Assembly: GCA_903848645.1 (NCBI GenBank)
Contig: CAINGU010000077.1
Span: forward strand, 29,929 to 93,928
Direction of reading: 5' to 3'
Source: an uncultured cyanobacterium
Lineage (GTDB): Bacteria > Cyanobacteriota > Cyanobacteriia > Cyanobacteriales > Nostocaceae
Length of the DNA stretch: 64,000 nt
A program made the position numbers and the translations under genes. The notes under the pieces are model-generated. The model was not told the DNA's origin. It made no database searches and saw nothing but the letters and a program-made list of their open reading frames with translations. Positions 53,225 through 62,720 of the stretch are shown piece after piece. How positions within the stretch are numbered: position 1 is the first letter of the stretch; the number at the start of each line of letters is the position of its first letter.

Positions 53225-55828
53225 ATGAAATTTACCCAATCACTGCTAAAATTCCTTTTATTATTTTTCCTCTCCTTCTTATTAACAATTGGCATTACCC
53301 CTGTAATGGCTCAAATCCAACAACCACAAACAATTATTCAACAAGCACAGATTCTTTATAATGCGGGAAAATTTCCAGAAGTTATCCCTTTATTACAACA
53401 AGCTGCAACCATATTTAAGACTCAGGAAGACTTCTTAAATCAAGGCATGGTATTGAGTAATCTAGCTGCAACCTTCGGACAACTAGGACAATGGGAACAA
53501 GCAGAACAAAATATCAATTCTAGTCTTTCCCTGCTCAAATCCCAAAGTCCAACTTCCCAACAACAGCGCTTACTTGCCCAAACTCTCGATATTCAAGGAC
53601 AATTACAACTAGAACGGGGAAAAATTCAAGATGCTTTAGATACTTGGATTCTATCAGCTAAAATCTACAAACAGCTAGAATTAAAAGACAGACTTATCCA
53701 AAATCAAATTAACCAAAGTCTAGCTTTACAATCATTAGGATTATATCCTAGAGCTTGCCAAACACTATTACTATCTTTAAATGTAGAAACATCAACCTGT
53801 GAAATTTCCTCCGCAACATTAGCAACTTGGAAAAATCAATCATTCTCTTTACAGAATATTCAATCTATAAATGCTTTAGGTCATGTTCTGCGAGTTTTAG
53901 GACAGTTGCATGAATCCCAGCAAATTTTAACTTTAGGTTTACAAGCTGCTGAAAAATTAAATCTTCCCCAAATCCAAGCTGAAGTTTATGTAAATATTGG
54001 CAATACAGCCCGCGCTTTTGCTAATCAACCTGGTTTAACTAAACAACAAAAAAATCAATATCAAGAAAATGCACTTGCGGCTTATATTAATTCTGCTCAA
54101 TTAGCAACTCGTCAAAATACTAAAATTCAAGCTTTATTGAATCGTCTCAGTTTATTGACAGATTTGCAAAAATGGCAAGAATCACAAACTTTATGGTTAA
54201 CATTAAAACCGCAAATTAATCAGATTTCTAAGAATCAAATAGGAATCTATGCCCAAATTAATCTAGTTGAGAGTTTAATCAAATTAGCAATAAATTCTTC
54301 AGAATCATTTGCAGAAATTGAGGAAATATTGAACAGTGCTTATGAACAGGCACAAAATTTAGGAACTGCCCGCACTCAAGCTTATATATTACTCACCGAA
54401 GGTAGATTATCTGAACTCCAAAAACAATGGACAAAAGCGGAAAAATATACAACTCAAGCATTGAACTTAGTCCCATCTTTTGAATATCCTGATATTGCTT
54501 ATCAATTACATTGGCAATTAGGACGAATTCAAGAACTACAAAAAAATACTGAAACAGCAATTTCTCAATATACTCAATCTATTAAAATTCTCGGTTCTTT
54601 GCGGGGTGATTTGGTGACAGTTAACCCCGAAGTGCAATTTTCTTTTCGGGAAAGTGTCGAACCAATTTATCGGGAATTAGTGGGATTACTATTGCAAGAA
54701 CAAACTCCCAGTCAAACTAAACTGCAACAAGCGCGGCAAATAATTGAATCTTTGCAATTAGCCGAATTAGATAACTTTTTCCGTGATGCTTGTGCAGATA
54801 TTAAACCGAAACTAATTGATGAAATTGATCCTACTGCGGCTGTGATTTATCCGATTATTTTAAATGACAGACTAGAAGTTATTCTCTCTATTCCTGGTAA
54901 ACCCTTACGTAAATACACTAATAATCAACCCCAAGTAGAATTAAAAACTACGATCAAGCAAGCCCGAATTTCCCTGAGACGGACGGCGTTCCCCCAAGAG
55001 CGATTACCTCTACTTCAAAAACTCTACAATTGGCTAATTCGTCCCGCTGAAGCTGATTTGACCGCCAATGGTATCAAAACTTTGGTGTTTGTCCTCGATG
55101 GTGCTTTGCAAAGTTTACCCATGGCCACGCTCCATGATGGTCAACAATATCTACTGGAAAAGTATAGTATTGCCCTCACTCCCGGACTCCAACTTCTCGA
55201 ACCTAAACCCCTCACCCAAGTTAAACTCAAAGCCTTAATTGCGGCACTGACAGAATCACGTCAGGGTTTTCCCGCTTTACCAGATGTGGCTACTGAAGTT
55301 CAGCAGATTTCATCAGCAATACCCACAAATACACTTTTAAATCAGCAGTTTATAGTTAAATCCCTCCAAAAGCAAATCAAAGCCGCATCTTTTCCCATAG
55401 TTCATTTAGCTACCCATGGTCAATTTAGCTCTAATGCCGCAGACACCTTTATTTTGACTTGGAATGACAGGCTAAATGTCAAACAATTAGACCAATTATT
55501 GCGAGAATCGCGCAGTGATAACCAACAACGTCCCATTGAGTTATTAGTTCTCAGTGCCTGTGAAACCGCTGCCGGTGATGAACGTGCGGCTTTAGGCTTG
55601 GCAGGTATAGCAATTCGTTCTGGCGCTCGCAGCACTGTAGGGACTCTTTGGCAAGTTAACGACGAATCAACCTCTATTCTCATTAGTGAATTTTACCGGC
55701 AATTGGCTAAATCTAGGGTTAGCAAAGCCGAAGCCCTTCGCAATGCTCAACTATTACTCTTGAAAAATCGCCAATTTCAGAATCCCTATTTTTGGTCTGC
55801 CTTTGTCTTGGTAGGAAATTGGCAATAG
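53225..55828 (+). CDS. Secreted TPR-CHAT protein (caspase-like peptidase fold)
   Basis: 867 aa. Signal peptide (LLKFLLLFFLSFLLTIGITPVMAQ). Residues 35-480 carry tetratricopeptide-type helical pairs (GMVLSNLAATFGQLGQWEQA; AEVYVNIGNTARAFANQPGL; YQLHWQLGRIQELQKNTETA). Residues about 560-867 are a CHAT domain with the His-Cys dyad: His731 in HLATHGQF and Cys779 in LSACETAAGDERAALGLAG, followed by GARSTVGTLWQVNDEST. CHAT proteins are caspase/separase-like proteases. It lies 37 bp after the tpsA-like gene and is probably cotranscribed; being exported is unusual for a regulatory protease. Confidence 0.93.
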   Translation: MKFTQSLLKFLLLFFLSFLLTIGITPVMAQIQQPQTIIQQAQILYNAGKFPEVIPLLQQAATIFKTQEDFLNQGMVLSNLAATFGQLGQWEQAEQNINSSLSLLKSQSPTSQQQRLLAQTLDIQGQLQLERGKIQDALDTWILSAKIYKQLELKDRLIQNQINQSLALQSLGLYPRACQTLLLSLNVETSTCEISSATLATWKNQSFSLQNIQSINALGHVLRVLGQLHESQQILTLGLQAAEKLNLPQIQAEVYVNIGNTARAFANQPGLTKQQKNQYQENALAAYINSAQLATRQNTKIQALLNRLSLLTDLQKWQESQTLWLTLKPQINQISKNQIGIYAQINLVESLIKLAINSSESFAEIEEILNSAYEQAQNLGTARTQAYILLTEGRLSELQKQWTKAEKYTTQALNLVPSFEYPDIAYQLHWQLGRIQELQKNTETAISQYTQSIKILGSLRGDLVTVNPEVQFSFRESVEPIYRELVGLLLQEQTPSQTKLQQARQIIESLQLAELDNFFRDACADIKPKLIDEIDPTAAVIYPIILNDRLEVILSIPGKPLRKYTNNQPQVELKTTIKQARISLRRTAFPQERLPLLQKLYNWLIRPAEADLTANGIKTLVFVLDGALQSLPMATLHDGQQYLLEKYSIALTPGLQLLEPKPLTQVKLKALIAALTESRQGFPALPDVATEVQQISSAIPTNTLLNQQFIVKSLQKQIKAASFPIVHLATHGQFSSNAADTFILTWNDRLNVKQLDQLLRESRSDNQQRPIELLVLSACETAAGDERAALGLAGIAIRSGARSTVGTLWQVNDESTSILISEFYRQLAKSRVSKAEALRNAQLLLLKNRQFQNPYFWSAFVLVGNWQ

Positions 55829-56222
55829 AAATTATACCTACTTGTGGGATGGGCTTCTAGCCCGTCCAGGTTTCAGGGCAGGCAAGATGCCTACCACACA
55901 ATAATCAATGGGATATTTTTTGATTAAAAGTCCTTTTTTTAAAGTTATTGTGAATTTTCTACAGGGGGTATTTTATTTTCTACGAGTTTTCAGTATAATC
56001 ACACTAGTTGCGAGAAAAACCAAAATTAATTTATCTCTGTAATGTATATAAAGTAAAAAAAAGTTGATTCTCTACTCCTGCAAATCCTAGCTTATGAATG
56101 CTTCCTCAGTAAATACCGATAATATAATGCTCTGAAGAAACACCTAAAAGTTAGAAATTGCCACGAAGGAAATACAGTAAATATTTTTTGTTTCTAAGAT
56201 TATTCACTTTCACCCTTAAATT
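55829..56222. other. Intergenic region between the CHAT and DUF928 genes
   Basis: No gene found. 55840-55900 holds gtgggatgggcttctagccc and caggcaagatgcctaccaca, a dispersed repeat related to 29855-29930. The remaining 300 bp are AT-rich and likely hold a separate promoter for the DUF928-cyclase pair. Confidence 0.55.
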
Positions 56223-56942
56223 ATGAATATGCAAAAATTATCTCGTTCTTTATTATCTCTACTCTTTAGCGGACTAGTGTTACTACCCTTAGCACCAGCC
56301 CAAGCTGTCACCTTTAAAGCTAAAGGTAGTCCCCAAAAAACCGCAGGGGGAGCAACTAGGGGAGTTTGTCAGCATCTTGGGACTTCATCCCCCCAACCAA
56401 TTTTGACTGCCTTGATTCCAACCACAGAAAAGGAGTTAACAGTTGCGGATTATCCCACTGTACTAGTCAAGATATCTGAACCAGGGACTCAGAAGGCTGA
56501 GTTAACTTTATGGGATGGAGAAGGTAACGGAATTTACCAAACTATTGTGGATTTGACCGCTACTCCGGGAATTACTAGCTTTAAAATTCCTAAGGCGGCT
56601 GGGGCTTTGGCCGTTGGTCAGCAGTATAAATGGAATCTGGCTTTGATTTGCGATCCAGCAGAACGACAACGAGATATTGTTTTGGAAGGAAGATTGGAAC
56701 GTGTCGAACTTAGTTCTACCCTCAATCATCTCCTAGAAACTTCCAGCCCCTTGGAAAAAGCTAAACTTTATGCTCAAAATGGGCTGTGGTATGACACTGT
56801 AGCCACATTAGCTGATTTAAAGCGATCGCTTCCCCAAAATAGCCAAATTGGCGCAGAATGGCACGAACTTCTTCAGTCTGTTGGTTTAACTGAACTAAGC
56901 CAAGTTCCTGTAGTTGATTGTTGTCAGCAGCCCAAAAATTAA
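56223..56942 (+). CDS. DUF928 domain-containing secreted protein
   Basis: 239 aa. Signal peptide (LLSLLFSGLVLLPLAPAQAV). DUF928 pattern: GATRGVCQHLGTSSPQPILT, ALIPTTEKELTVADYPTVLV, QYKWNLALICDPAERQRDIV and LEGRLERVEL. The fold is predicted beta-rich and periplasmic. DUF928 genes recur next to CHAT, TPS and CHASE2 genes in cyanobacteria (from general knowledge). The next gene starts 12 bp downstream, so the two form an operon. Confidence 0.9.
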   Translation: MNMQKLSRSLLSLLFSGLVLLPLAPAQAVTFKAKGSPQKTAGGATRGVCQHLGTSSPQPILTALIPTTEKELTVADYPTVLVKISEPGTQKAELTLWDGEGNGIYQTIVDLTATPGITSFKIPKAAGALAVGQQYKWNLALICDPAERQRDIVLEGRLERVELSSTLNHLLETSSPLEKAKLYAQNGLWYDTVATLADLKRSLPQNSQIGAEWHELLQSVGLTELSQVPVVDCCQQPKN

Positions 56943-56954
56943 AAATCCGCTGCT

Positions 56955-58889
56955 GTGATTAAACTCAAACAGTTCCTCAATAACTGGCGAGCAGTATTGG
57001 TAATAACTCCATCAGTAGCGGGTTTTATCATTCTCATGCGGGTTCTGGGGTTGTTTCAGATGATAGATTGGGCTGCACTTGACCAATTTTTTCAACTGCG
57101 TCCCCCAGAACCTCCCGACTCCCGCATTGTGGTAGTTACTATTGATGAAGCCACAATTAGAAAAGTTGGACAATGGCCAATTCCCGATGCTGTGCTGGCA
57201 AAAATGCTCGATAAAATCCGCCAACAAAAACCTCTGGTTATAGGCTTGGATTTATATCGAGATTTACCTGTAGAACCTGGTCATCAACAACTCATTCAAA
57301 TCCTCAAATCTACACCCAATCTTATTGGGGTAAAAAAGGTGGTAGGAGATGGATATGGACCGGAAATAAATCCCCATCCCATCTTGAGTAAACTTGATCA
57401 AATAGCTGCTTCCGATTTGTTATTAGATGCTGATGGTAAAGTCCGTCGGGGTCTCATTTCTCTTGAGCCGAAATCCGGTGAGGAAGTTTTGAGTTTGGCA
57501 GCAAAACTATCTTTAATGTATTTAGAAAATAAAGGGATTGAGTTAAAAGAATTAGATGCCGAAAAACGTCATTATCAATTAGGAAAAGCTACTTTTATTC
57601 CTTTTGCCAAAAATGATGGTGGTTATGTTCGTACCGATGATCGAGGTTATCAGATTTTACTAAATTTTCGAGGCACACAAGACCACTTTCAAAAATATTC
57701 AATTATGCAAGTGGTGAATGGTGAAGTCCCTGCAAATTGGGGACAAGAGCGGATTATTTTAATTGGTGCAACTGCGGAAAGTCTGCATGATGATTTTTTC
57801 ACTCCTTACAGTAGTTCTTTGAGTGCTTTTCCGGAAAGAATGCCTGGGGTAGTTATTCATGCTAATGTTGTTAGTCAAATGTTGAGTGCTGCACTGGACG
57901 GAAGACCCATGATGCGAGGTACTTCCGAAGCAATACAATGGCTATGGATTATTTTTTGGTCTTTTGTTGGTGCTATTCTCGGCTGGACTTTGCGTTCTCA
58001 AAAATTTATTTATAAAAATATTTCCTACAAAGAAACAATATTAAGTTTAATCGTGGCTGGTAGTAGTTTAATTTTAGGTTCTTACCTGGTTTTTCTGCAA
58101 GGTTGGTGGATTCCCGTAGTCCCACCACTGTTAGGTTTAGGAGGATCGGCGATCGCTATTGCTATCTATACTACCAGTTTAGAACGTCAAGACCGATACA
58201 CTCTCATGGCATTATTTAAACAGCAGGTAACATCTCAAGTGGCTGATCAAATCTGGACATCTCGCCACAATTTGCTACAAAAAGGGTCAGTTATTGGGCG
58301 AGAAATGACAGCAAGCGTACTATTTTCAGATTTAGAAGGTTTTACCTCTATTTCCACAACCATGACTCCTACAGCACTAATGTCATGGCTGAATGAATAT
58401 ATGCAAGCAATGGCTGATATCGTTCTCGAATATAACGGTATGGTGAATAAATTTATTGGTGATGCAGTAATGGCGCTGTTTGGTGTGCCAATTGAACGCA
58501 CAAATTTGGTAGAAATCGCCATTGATGCTGAAAACGCTGTTGGTTGTGCTTTAGCAATGGCAGATAGATTGCGATCGCTTAATCAACAGTGGCAATTATC
58601 CGGTAATCCCACTGTCACCATTCGCATTGGTATTGCTACGGGAACAGTAGTTACTGGTATGCTAGGCAACGCCCAAAGAGCCGAATATACAGCGCTGGGA
58701 GACACGGTAAATGTTGCATCTAGATTAGAAAGTTATGATAAATCTTTGAATTGTGGACTTTGCCGAATTCTCATTAGTGAGGAAACTTATCAACATATTA
58801 AGGATAAGTTTCCGACCCAATTTATCGGCAGCATTCAGCTAAAAGGACGGGATGAATTAACTCAAATCTATCAAGTTTTATCGTCTTAG
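56955..58889 (+). CDS. CHASE2-domain adenylate cyclase
   Basis: 644 aa; GTG start 12 bp after the DUF928 gene. An N-terminal helix (AVLVITPSVAGFIILMRVLG) precedes an extracytoplasmic CHASE2 sensor (FFQLRPPEPPDSRIVVVTID; ATIRKVGQWPIP; GVVIHANVVSQML), then three helices (about 330-400). The class III cyclase domain has metal-binding Asp459 (LFSDLEGFTSI) and Asp503 (VNKFIGDAVMALFG), with ALGDTVNVASRLES for adenine and transition-state contacts. It should make cAMP in response to an external or periplasmic signal. Confidence 0.94.
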   Translation: MIKLKQFLNNWRAVLVITPSVAGFIILMRVLGLFQMIDWAALDQFFQLRPPEPPDSRIVVVTIDEATIRKVGQWPIPDAVLAKMLDKIRQQKPLVIGLDLYRDLPVEPGHQQLIQILKSTPNLIGVKKVVGDGYGPEINPHPILSKLDQIAASDLLLDADGKVRRGLISLEPKSGEEVLSLAAKLSLMYLENKGIELKELDAEKRHYQLGKATFIPFAKNDGGYVRTDDRGYQILLNFRGTQDHFQKYSIMQVVNGEVPANWGQERIILIGATAESLHDDFFTPYSSSLSAFPERMPGVVIHANVVSQMLSAALDGRPMMRGTSEAIQWLWIIFWSFVGAILGWTLRSQKFIYKNISYKETILSLIVAGSSLILGSYLVFLQGWWIPVVPPLLGLGGSAIAIAIYTTSLERQDRYTLMALFKQQVTSQVADQIWTSRHNLLQKGSVIGREMTASVLFSDLEGFTSISTTMTPTALMSWLNEYMQAMADIVLEYNGMVNKFIGDAVMALFGVPIERTNLVEIAIDAENAVGCALAMADRLRSLNQQWQLSGNPTVTIRIGIATGTVVTGMLGNAQRAEYTALGDTVNVASRLESYDKSLNCGLCRILISEETYQHIKDKFPTQFIGSIQLKGRDELTQIYQVLSS

Positions 58890-58926
58890 TCCTCTTCTGT
58901 AAGAGTTCCCTGCTTCGATAAACAAT

Positions 58927-58952
58927 AAAAAAGTGGTTCTAGACAGAACCAC
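58927..58952 (-). terminator. Terminator of acsF (minus strand)
   Basis: GTGGTTCT (58933-58940), loop agac, AGAACCAC (58945-58952). The six As at 58927-58932 become a U-run on minus, after acsF. It may also end the convergent cyclase transcript. Confidence 0.8.
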
Positions 58953-58982
58953 CTGATAAAGATACTAGAAAGTTAAACTTAA

Positions 58983-60059
58983 TTAACGAGCTTGACCATG
59001 AGTGGCAACCGCATCAATGGGTTTCATCAGATATAATTGTAATAACTGCCAACCATGAGACACATAAATTGGAAGTTTTTGGAAGAATTGGAAGAATTTA
59101 GGAGTATTAGAGCTAGAAATCGCTGCCAATTTTTCGTTATTCTTGACGCAGACATCTAAACGCTGATAAAATATTGGGTTTTCAACATCCAACATAACTG
59201 GGAAGACTCTACCAGCGGTTTCGTTTGTCTTCTTGATTACATGAATGTCGTACTCTCTCGCATCCAAGCCCAAGGAAGCGTAGAAGTCCTTACGTTGAAT
59301 ATCATTGAGATACATAGTTGCAAATACTGACAACAAGAAGAAGCGACTCCATAGTTTAGCTCTCCAGTCGTTCAACATTTGTGGCTGCGCTCTCATAACC
59401 GCATCAAAGAAATCACCGTGACGGTTTTCATCTTGACACCAGTTCTCAAAAAAGTTGAAAATTGGATAAATCTGATCTTCAGGATGGGCTTCTAAATGAC
59501 GATAAATGGTGATATAACGCCAATAACCAATCTTTTCAGAGAGATAGGTCGCGTAGAAGATGAATTTGGGCTTAAAGAACGTATAACTACGGCTCTTAGT
59601 CAAAAAACCTAAATCTAAAGAAAGATTAAAGTCTGACATAGCTTTGTTCAAGAACCCAGCGTGACGGGCTTCATCCCGTGACATCAGGTTAAAGCCTTCA
59701 GCTAAAAGGGGACTTTTATCCTTTAAGCGCCGGCCGAGTTCTTTGTATAACAAGAAGCCGGAAAACTCCGCTGTACAAGAACGTTCCAGAAATTCAACGA
59801 ACAATTTGCGAGTTTCTCCGTCAATAGAGTCCCAAGATTGTTCAAACTGAGCATCCCGAACAAAGTGATGGCGATTGTAGTCAATGCGGAATTCTGCAAT
59901 AATAGCTTCTAATTCCTCTTCATTGACGGAAAGATCCATCCGTGCCATTTCATCGAAATCGGTTGTGTAAAACCTTGGTGTTAAAAGGGTTTCCTTAGCA
60001 GGGGACTTAATTCCAGAACGGATTTCGTCAAAGCCTGGTTTTCTGAGGGATTCTACCAT
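58983..60059 (-). CDS. acsF: Mg-protoporphyrin IX monomethyl ester (oxidative) cyclase AcsF
   Basis: 358 aa, full length. Diiron monooxygenase that forms the fifth (isocyclic) ring of chlorophyll using oxygen. The iron-ligand helices contain [16 protein letters not shown] and [20 protein letters not shown]; the N-terminus [20 protein letters not shown] and the run [20 protein letters not shown] are characteristic. It is a thylakoid-associated enzyme. The gene stands alone with its own terminator. Confidence 0.97.
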   Translation of the reverse strand: MVESLRKPGFDEIRSGIKSPAKETLLTPRFYTTDFDEMARMDLSVNEEELEAIIAEFRIDYNRHHFVRDAQFEQSWDSIDGETRKLFVEFLERSCTAEFSGFLLYKELGRRLKDKSPLLAEGFNLMSRDEARHAGFLNKAMSDFNLSLDLGFLTKSRSYTFFKPKFIFYATYLSEKIGYWRYITIYRHLEAHPEDQIYPIFNFFENWCQDENRHGDFFDAVMRAQPQMLNDWRAKLWSRFFLLSVFATMYLNDIQRKDFYASLGLDAREYDIHVIKKTNETAGRVFPVMLDVENPIFYQRLDVCVKNNEKLAAISSSNTPKFFQFFQKLPIYVSHGWQLLQLYLMKPIDAVATHGQAR

Positions 60060-60547
60060 GTTTTGATTTGCTCTTTTATCTTTCTTTTCTTGATTACACC
60101 AGAAAGCTGATCTTTATGCTTTCACAAGGTGCAAGGGACAACAATTATGATTTTGTATGAAATTTAGTGTAGCAATATCTAGCCCAAAAATGGGTAGATA
60201 AATCATTAAGAGTTGCAAAAATCAATAAAAACCGGGTTATCAGTTTCTTGCTTGTATTATTTTTACCAATCCATTTGGCTTCACTATGGGGTAATAGTCA
60301 AGACTATATATATAGCATTACGCTGTTAAAAGAATATAACCAATTTAAACCTGTTGTTAATTATGAACGTAATAATGATAATGTTCCCGAAAACAGACAA
60401 TTAGTAAATAATAAAAAACTCATACAACATAAATTCACTTAACTGTATGATGATTATGGCTTGTTACAAGAGGTAAATAGCAAATTTAGCACTTGCTTTT
60501 TTCTAAATTACCAAACTGAATTAAATCAAAATTACCAGGATAGTATT
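60060..60547. other. Intergenic region between divergent acsF and lysozyme genes
   Basis: No confident gene. A TTG-initiated 64-codon frame (60248-60442) lacks a ribosome-binding site and family features. The region is AT-rich and should hold both promoters. Confidence 0.5.
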
Positions 60548-61330
60548 ATGCCTAACAAATTAAATCTCGATAGTGGTGAAACTCTCAAACAAGGTGCAAA
60601 AGGAGCAAAAGTTCAACAACTACAAGAAATTCTAAAAGCACTCAATCTAAATCCAGGGACAATAGATGGTGATTTTGGTAATAATACCATCAAAGCCGTT
60701 AAACAATTTCAAAATCAACAGGGACTTGAAGCAGATGGTGTAGTCGGAAAAAATACTCAGAATGCTTTAAATAATGCTCTTGGACAGGTAACAACAAGCT
60801 CAACATTATCCACACCAATCCCAACAGATCAAACAAAAGGTTTTGGTGGTGAAACTGGAAAATTACCACTTCCGGCCATTCCTCTTATCAAAGAATTTGA
60901 AGGTTGTTATTTAAAGGCTTATCCAGATCCTCTGAGCGGTAATTTACCTATCACTATTGGTTGGGGTACTACGAAAAAAAGAGATGGTAGTAACTGGAAA
61001 TTAGGTGAAAGTATCACTCAACAAGAAGCAGATGATTTATTAATGATTCAGCTAGAGAATAGCTATCTACCACCTCTGCAAAAAATTCCTGTTTGGAATG
61101 AATTAAACGCTAATCAGCAGGGGGCTTTATTGAGTTTTGCTTATAATTTGGGTGCTAACTTTTACGGTAGTTCCAACTTCAAAAGTATGACTAGAGTTTT
61201 GACAGATAAGAAGTGGGATGAGATTGAAGAAACTTTTCTCAAATATAGAAATCCTGGCAGCAATGTGGAAGCAGGATTAAAACGGAGAAGACAGGCAGAA
61301 GCTAAACTATTTTTAACTCCAGTTAGCTAA
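60548..61330 (+). CDS. Peptidoglycan-binding GH24-type lysozyme
   Basis: 260 aa from the ATG at 60548 (frame open from 60461, but the domain starts here and CCAGGA precedes it). Residues 8-78 are a PG_binding_1 domain (LKQGAKGAKVQQLQEILKAL; GDFGNNTIKAVKQFQNQQGL). Residues 110-258 are a phage-type lysozyme: catalytic Glu118 in KEFEGC, then ITIGWGTT and SFAYNLGANFYGSSNFKSM. It would cleave peptidoglycan glycan strands. No signal peptide or holin is seen, so it may be of phage descent or be exported by another route. Confidence 0.9.
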   Translation: MPNKLNLDSGETLKQGAKGAKVQQLQEILKALNLNPGTIDGDFGNNTIKAVKQFQNQQGLEADGVVGKNTQNALNNALGQVTTSSTLSTPIPTDQTKGFGGETGKLPLPAIPLIKEFEGCYLKAYPDPLSGNLPITIGWGTTKKRDGSNWKLGESITQQEADDLLMIQLENSYLPPLQKIPVWNELNANQQGALLSFAYNLGANFYGSSNFKSMTRVLTDKKWDEIEETFLKYRNPGSNVEAGLKRRRQAEAKLFLTPVS

Positions 61331-61345
61331 ATATTAAATTCAATC

Positions 61346-61369
61346 AGAGACGTTCCATGGAACGTCTCT
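61346..61369. repeat. agagacgttcc-atgg-aacgtctct palindrome, copy 4 (perfect)
   Basis: Perfect 24-bp palindrome centred on CCATGG between the convergent lysozyme and rca genes. It can form a bidirectional terminator hairpin. Confidence 0.8.
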
Positions 61370-61391
61370 ACATTCAAACAAAAAATCCTAA

Positions 61392-62615
61392 TTACTTGCC
61401 ATTGGGACGTTGAATAATTGTTTCTACTATTCGTCGTTTTGCTTGGGGGTCAATTCCCACTAACCGCACATATTCACCGCTATATTCAGATAAACAAGAT
61501 TCTAAAGTAGAAATAGCATCGGAATGGGCATCAATATTAAAAGAACCGCAACTTTGCCAATAACCTGTGCGAAAACGTCTTTCATCAACGTGTTCAATGC
61601 CAATTTTACAACCTTGGGCTAAAATTTGGCGAACTTGTGCTTGTGTTTCTAAACTTAAATGAGTAGGTTGATTAATCACAGGTTTAGTAATTGGAACTTC
61701 CGCAACTAGTGAAGTTGCTTGATAACTTTTACCGCGATTTAAACGATTATATTCATCAACTAAATGGGAAGTTTCCACCCGTTTTTGTTCACCAACCATA
61801 AATTTACCCGACTCAATTAAATGAGAGAGAGTAAAATCTGGCTTTTTAAATGCTGGGGGACCTTCCAAACTATTGACAACTCGCAAAGAAACATTCTCAA
61901 AACCAATTTGATGGATGAAATTCCGAATTTGTTCATCATAAATCCGAGAACGCAACGCACTAAAAAAGTCAATGGATTGATGGGGGAAAGTATCAACAAA
62001 TTGTTCAATTTCTCGTTGTGAAAGTCCATCTTCTGCAAAAATTCCTCCCACAATTCCCACCTTATCATCCCGGTTGGGTTCCCAGTAAAATTTGTCCATT
62101 CTCCCATCACGAATTAATGGTGCATAGAGAGTAGAAAAATCATTTCCGGTGACAATAATTGGCACACGACATAAAGGATTTGAGTCATAACTTCCCGGTA
62201 ATTGCACATCTGTGGGATTATCAGCAATATTCATCAGTGTGGCATTTACTAACTGGGTATTTACTGTATATTGAGTCCCTTCGTCAAAACGTCCCGCACC
62301 GGCATCTAAATCATTAATCATTAGTACGCACATTTTCCCCCGCACTTTGATTAATTCCGCTGTTTCTCGATAACGCAACCGAATCAACCGCGCTGGGTCT
62401 CCCGCGTCTGGACTTTCTAATTCTCCTCCAGATATCAAAGTCACTTCGATACCCATTTTCTCAAAAACTAACTCGCATTGAAAGGATTTGCCCTCTCCTT
62501 TGCGGCCATGAATTCCTAAAATCAAGGGAACTCGAATACCAGGAATGTTTAAAAAGTTTTTGGTGATATGAACTGCAAGTTTATCAAGAAAGCTAGGAGC
62601 AATATAGTAACTCAT
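61392..62615 (-). CDS. rca: Rubisco activase with C-terminal RbcS-like (SSUL) domain
   Basis: 407 aa. AAA+ motor that removes inhibitory sugar phosphates from Rubisco. Walker A GRKGEGKS (37-44), Walker B CVLMINDLDAGAGR (96-109), sensor VTGNDFSTLYAPLIRDGRMD (155-174). Residues about 320-407 are a Rubisco small-subunit-like domain (VRQILAQGCKIGIEHVDERR; FRTGYWQSCGSFNIDAHS; LVGIDPQAKRRIVETIIQRP) like those of CcmM, which ties the activase to Rubisco in carboxysomes. Rubisco genes are not in the window. Confidence 0.95.
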   Translation of the reverse strand: MSYYIAPSFLDKLAVHITKNFLNIPGIRVPLILGIHGRKGEGKSFQCELVFEKMGIEVTLISGGELESPDAGDPARLIRLRYRETAELIKVRGKMCVLMINDLDAGAGRFDEGTQYTVNTQLVNATLMNIADNPTDVQLPGSYDSNPLCRVPIIVTGNDFSTLYAPLIRDGRMDKFYWEPNRDDKVGIVGGIFAEDGLSQREIEQFVDTFPHQSIDFFSALRSRIYDEQIRNFIHQIGFENVSLRVVNSLEGPPAFKKPDFTLSHLIESGKFMVGEQKRVETSHLVDEYNRLNRGKSYQATSLVAEVPITKPVINQPTHLSLETQAQVRQILAQGCKIGIEHVDERRFRTGYWQSCGSFNIDAHSDAISTLESCLSEYSGEYVRLVGIDPQAKRRIVETIIQRPNGK

Positions 62616-62720
62616 AGAATTATCCCTGGTGATGATTTATTCAGATTATCATAGATTTTTTTGGTAACAATAGTCAATTAAATGGTAAATTACTTTGGGA
62701 GCATATTTTTAATTATCAGT

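Noticed and set aside
60248..60442. 64-aa ORF between acsF and the lysozyme gene
   Set aside because: TTG start, no ribosome-binding site, AT-driven composition and no recognisable domain.
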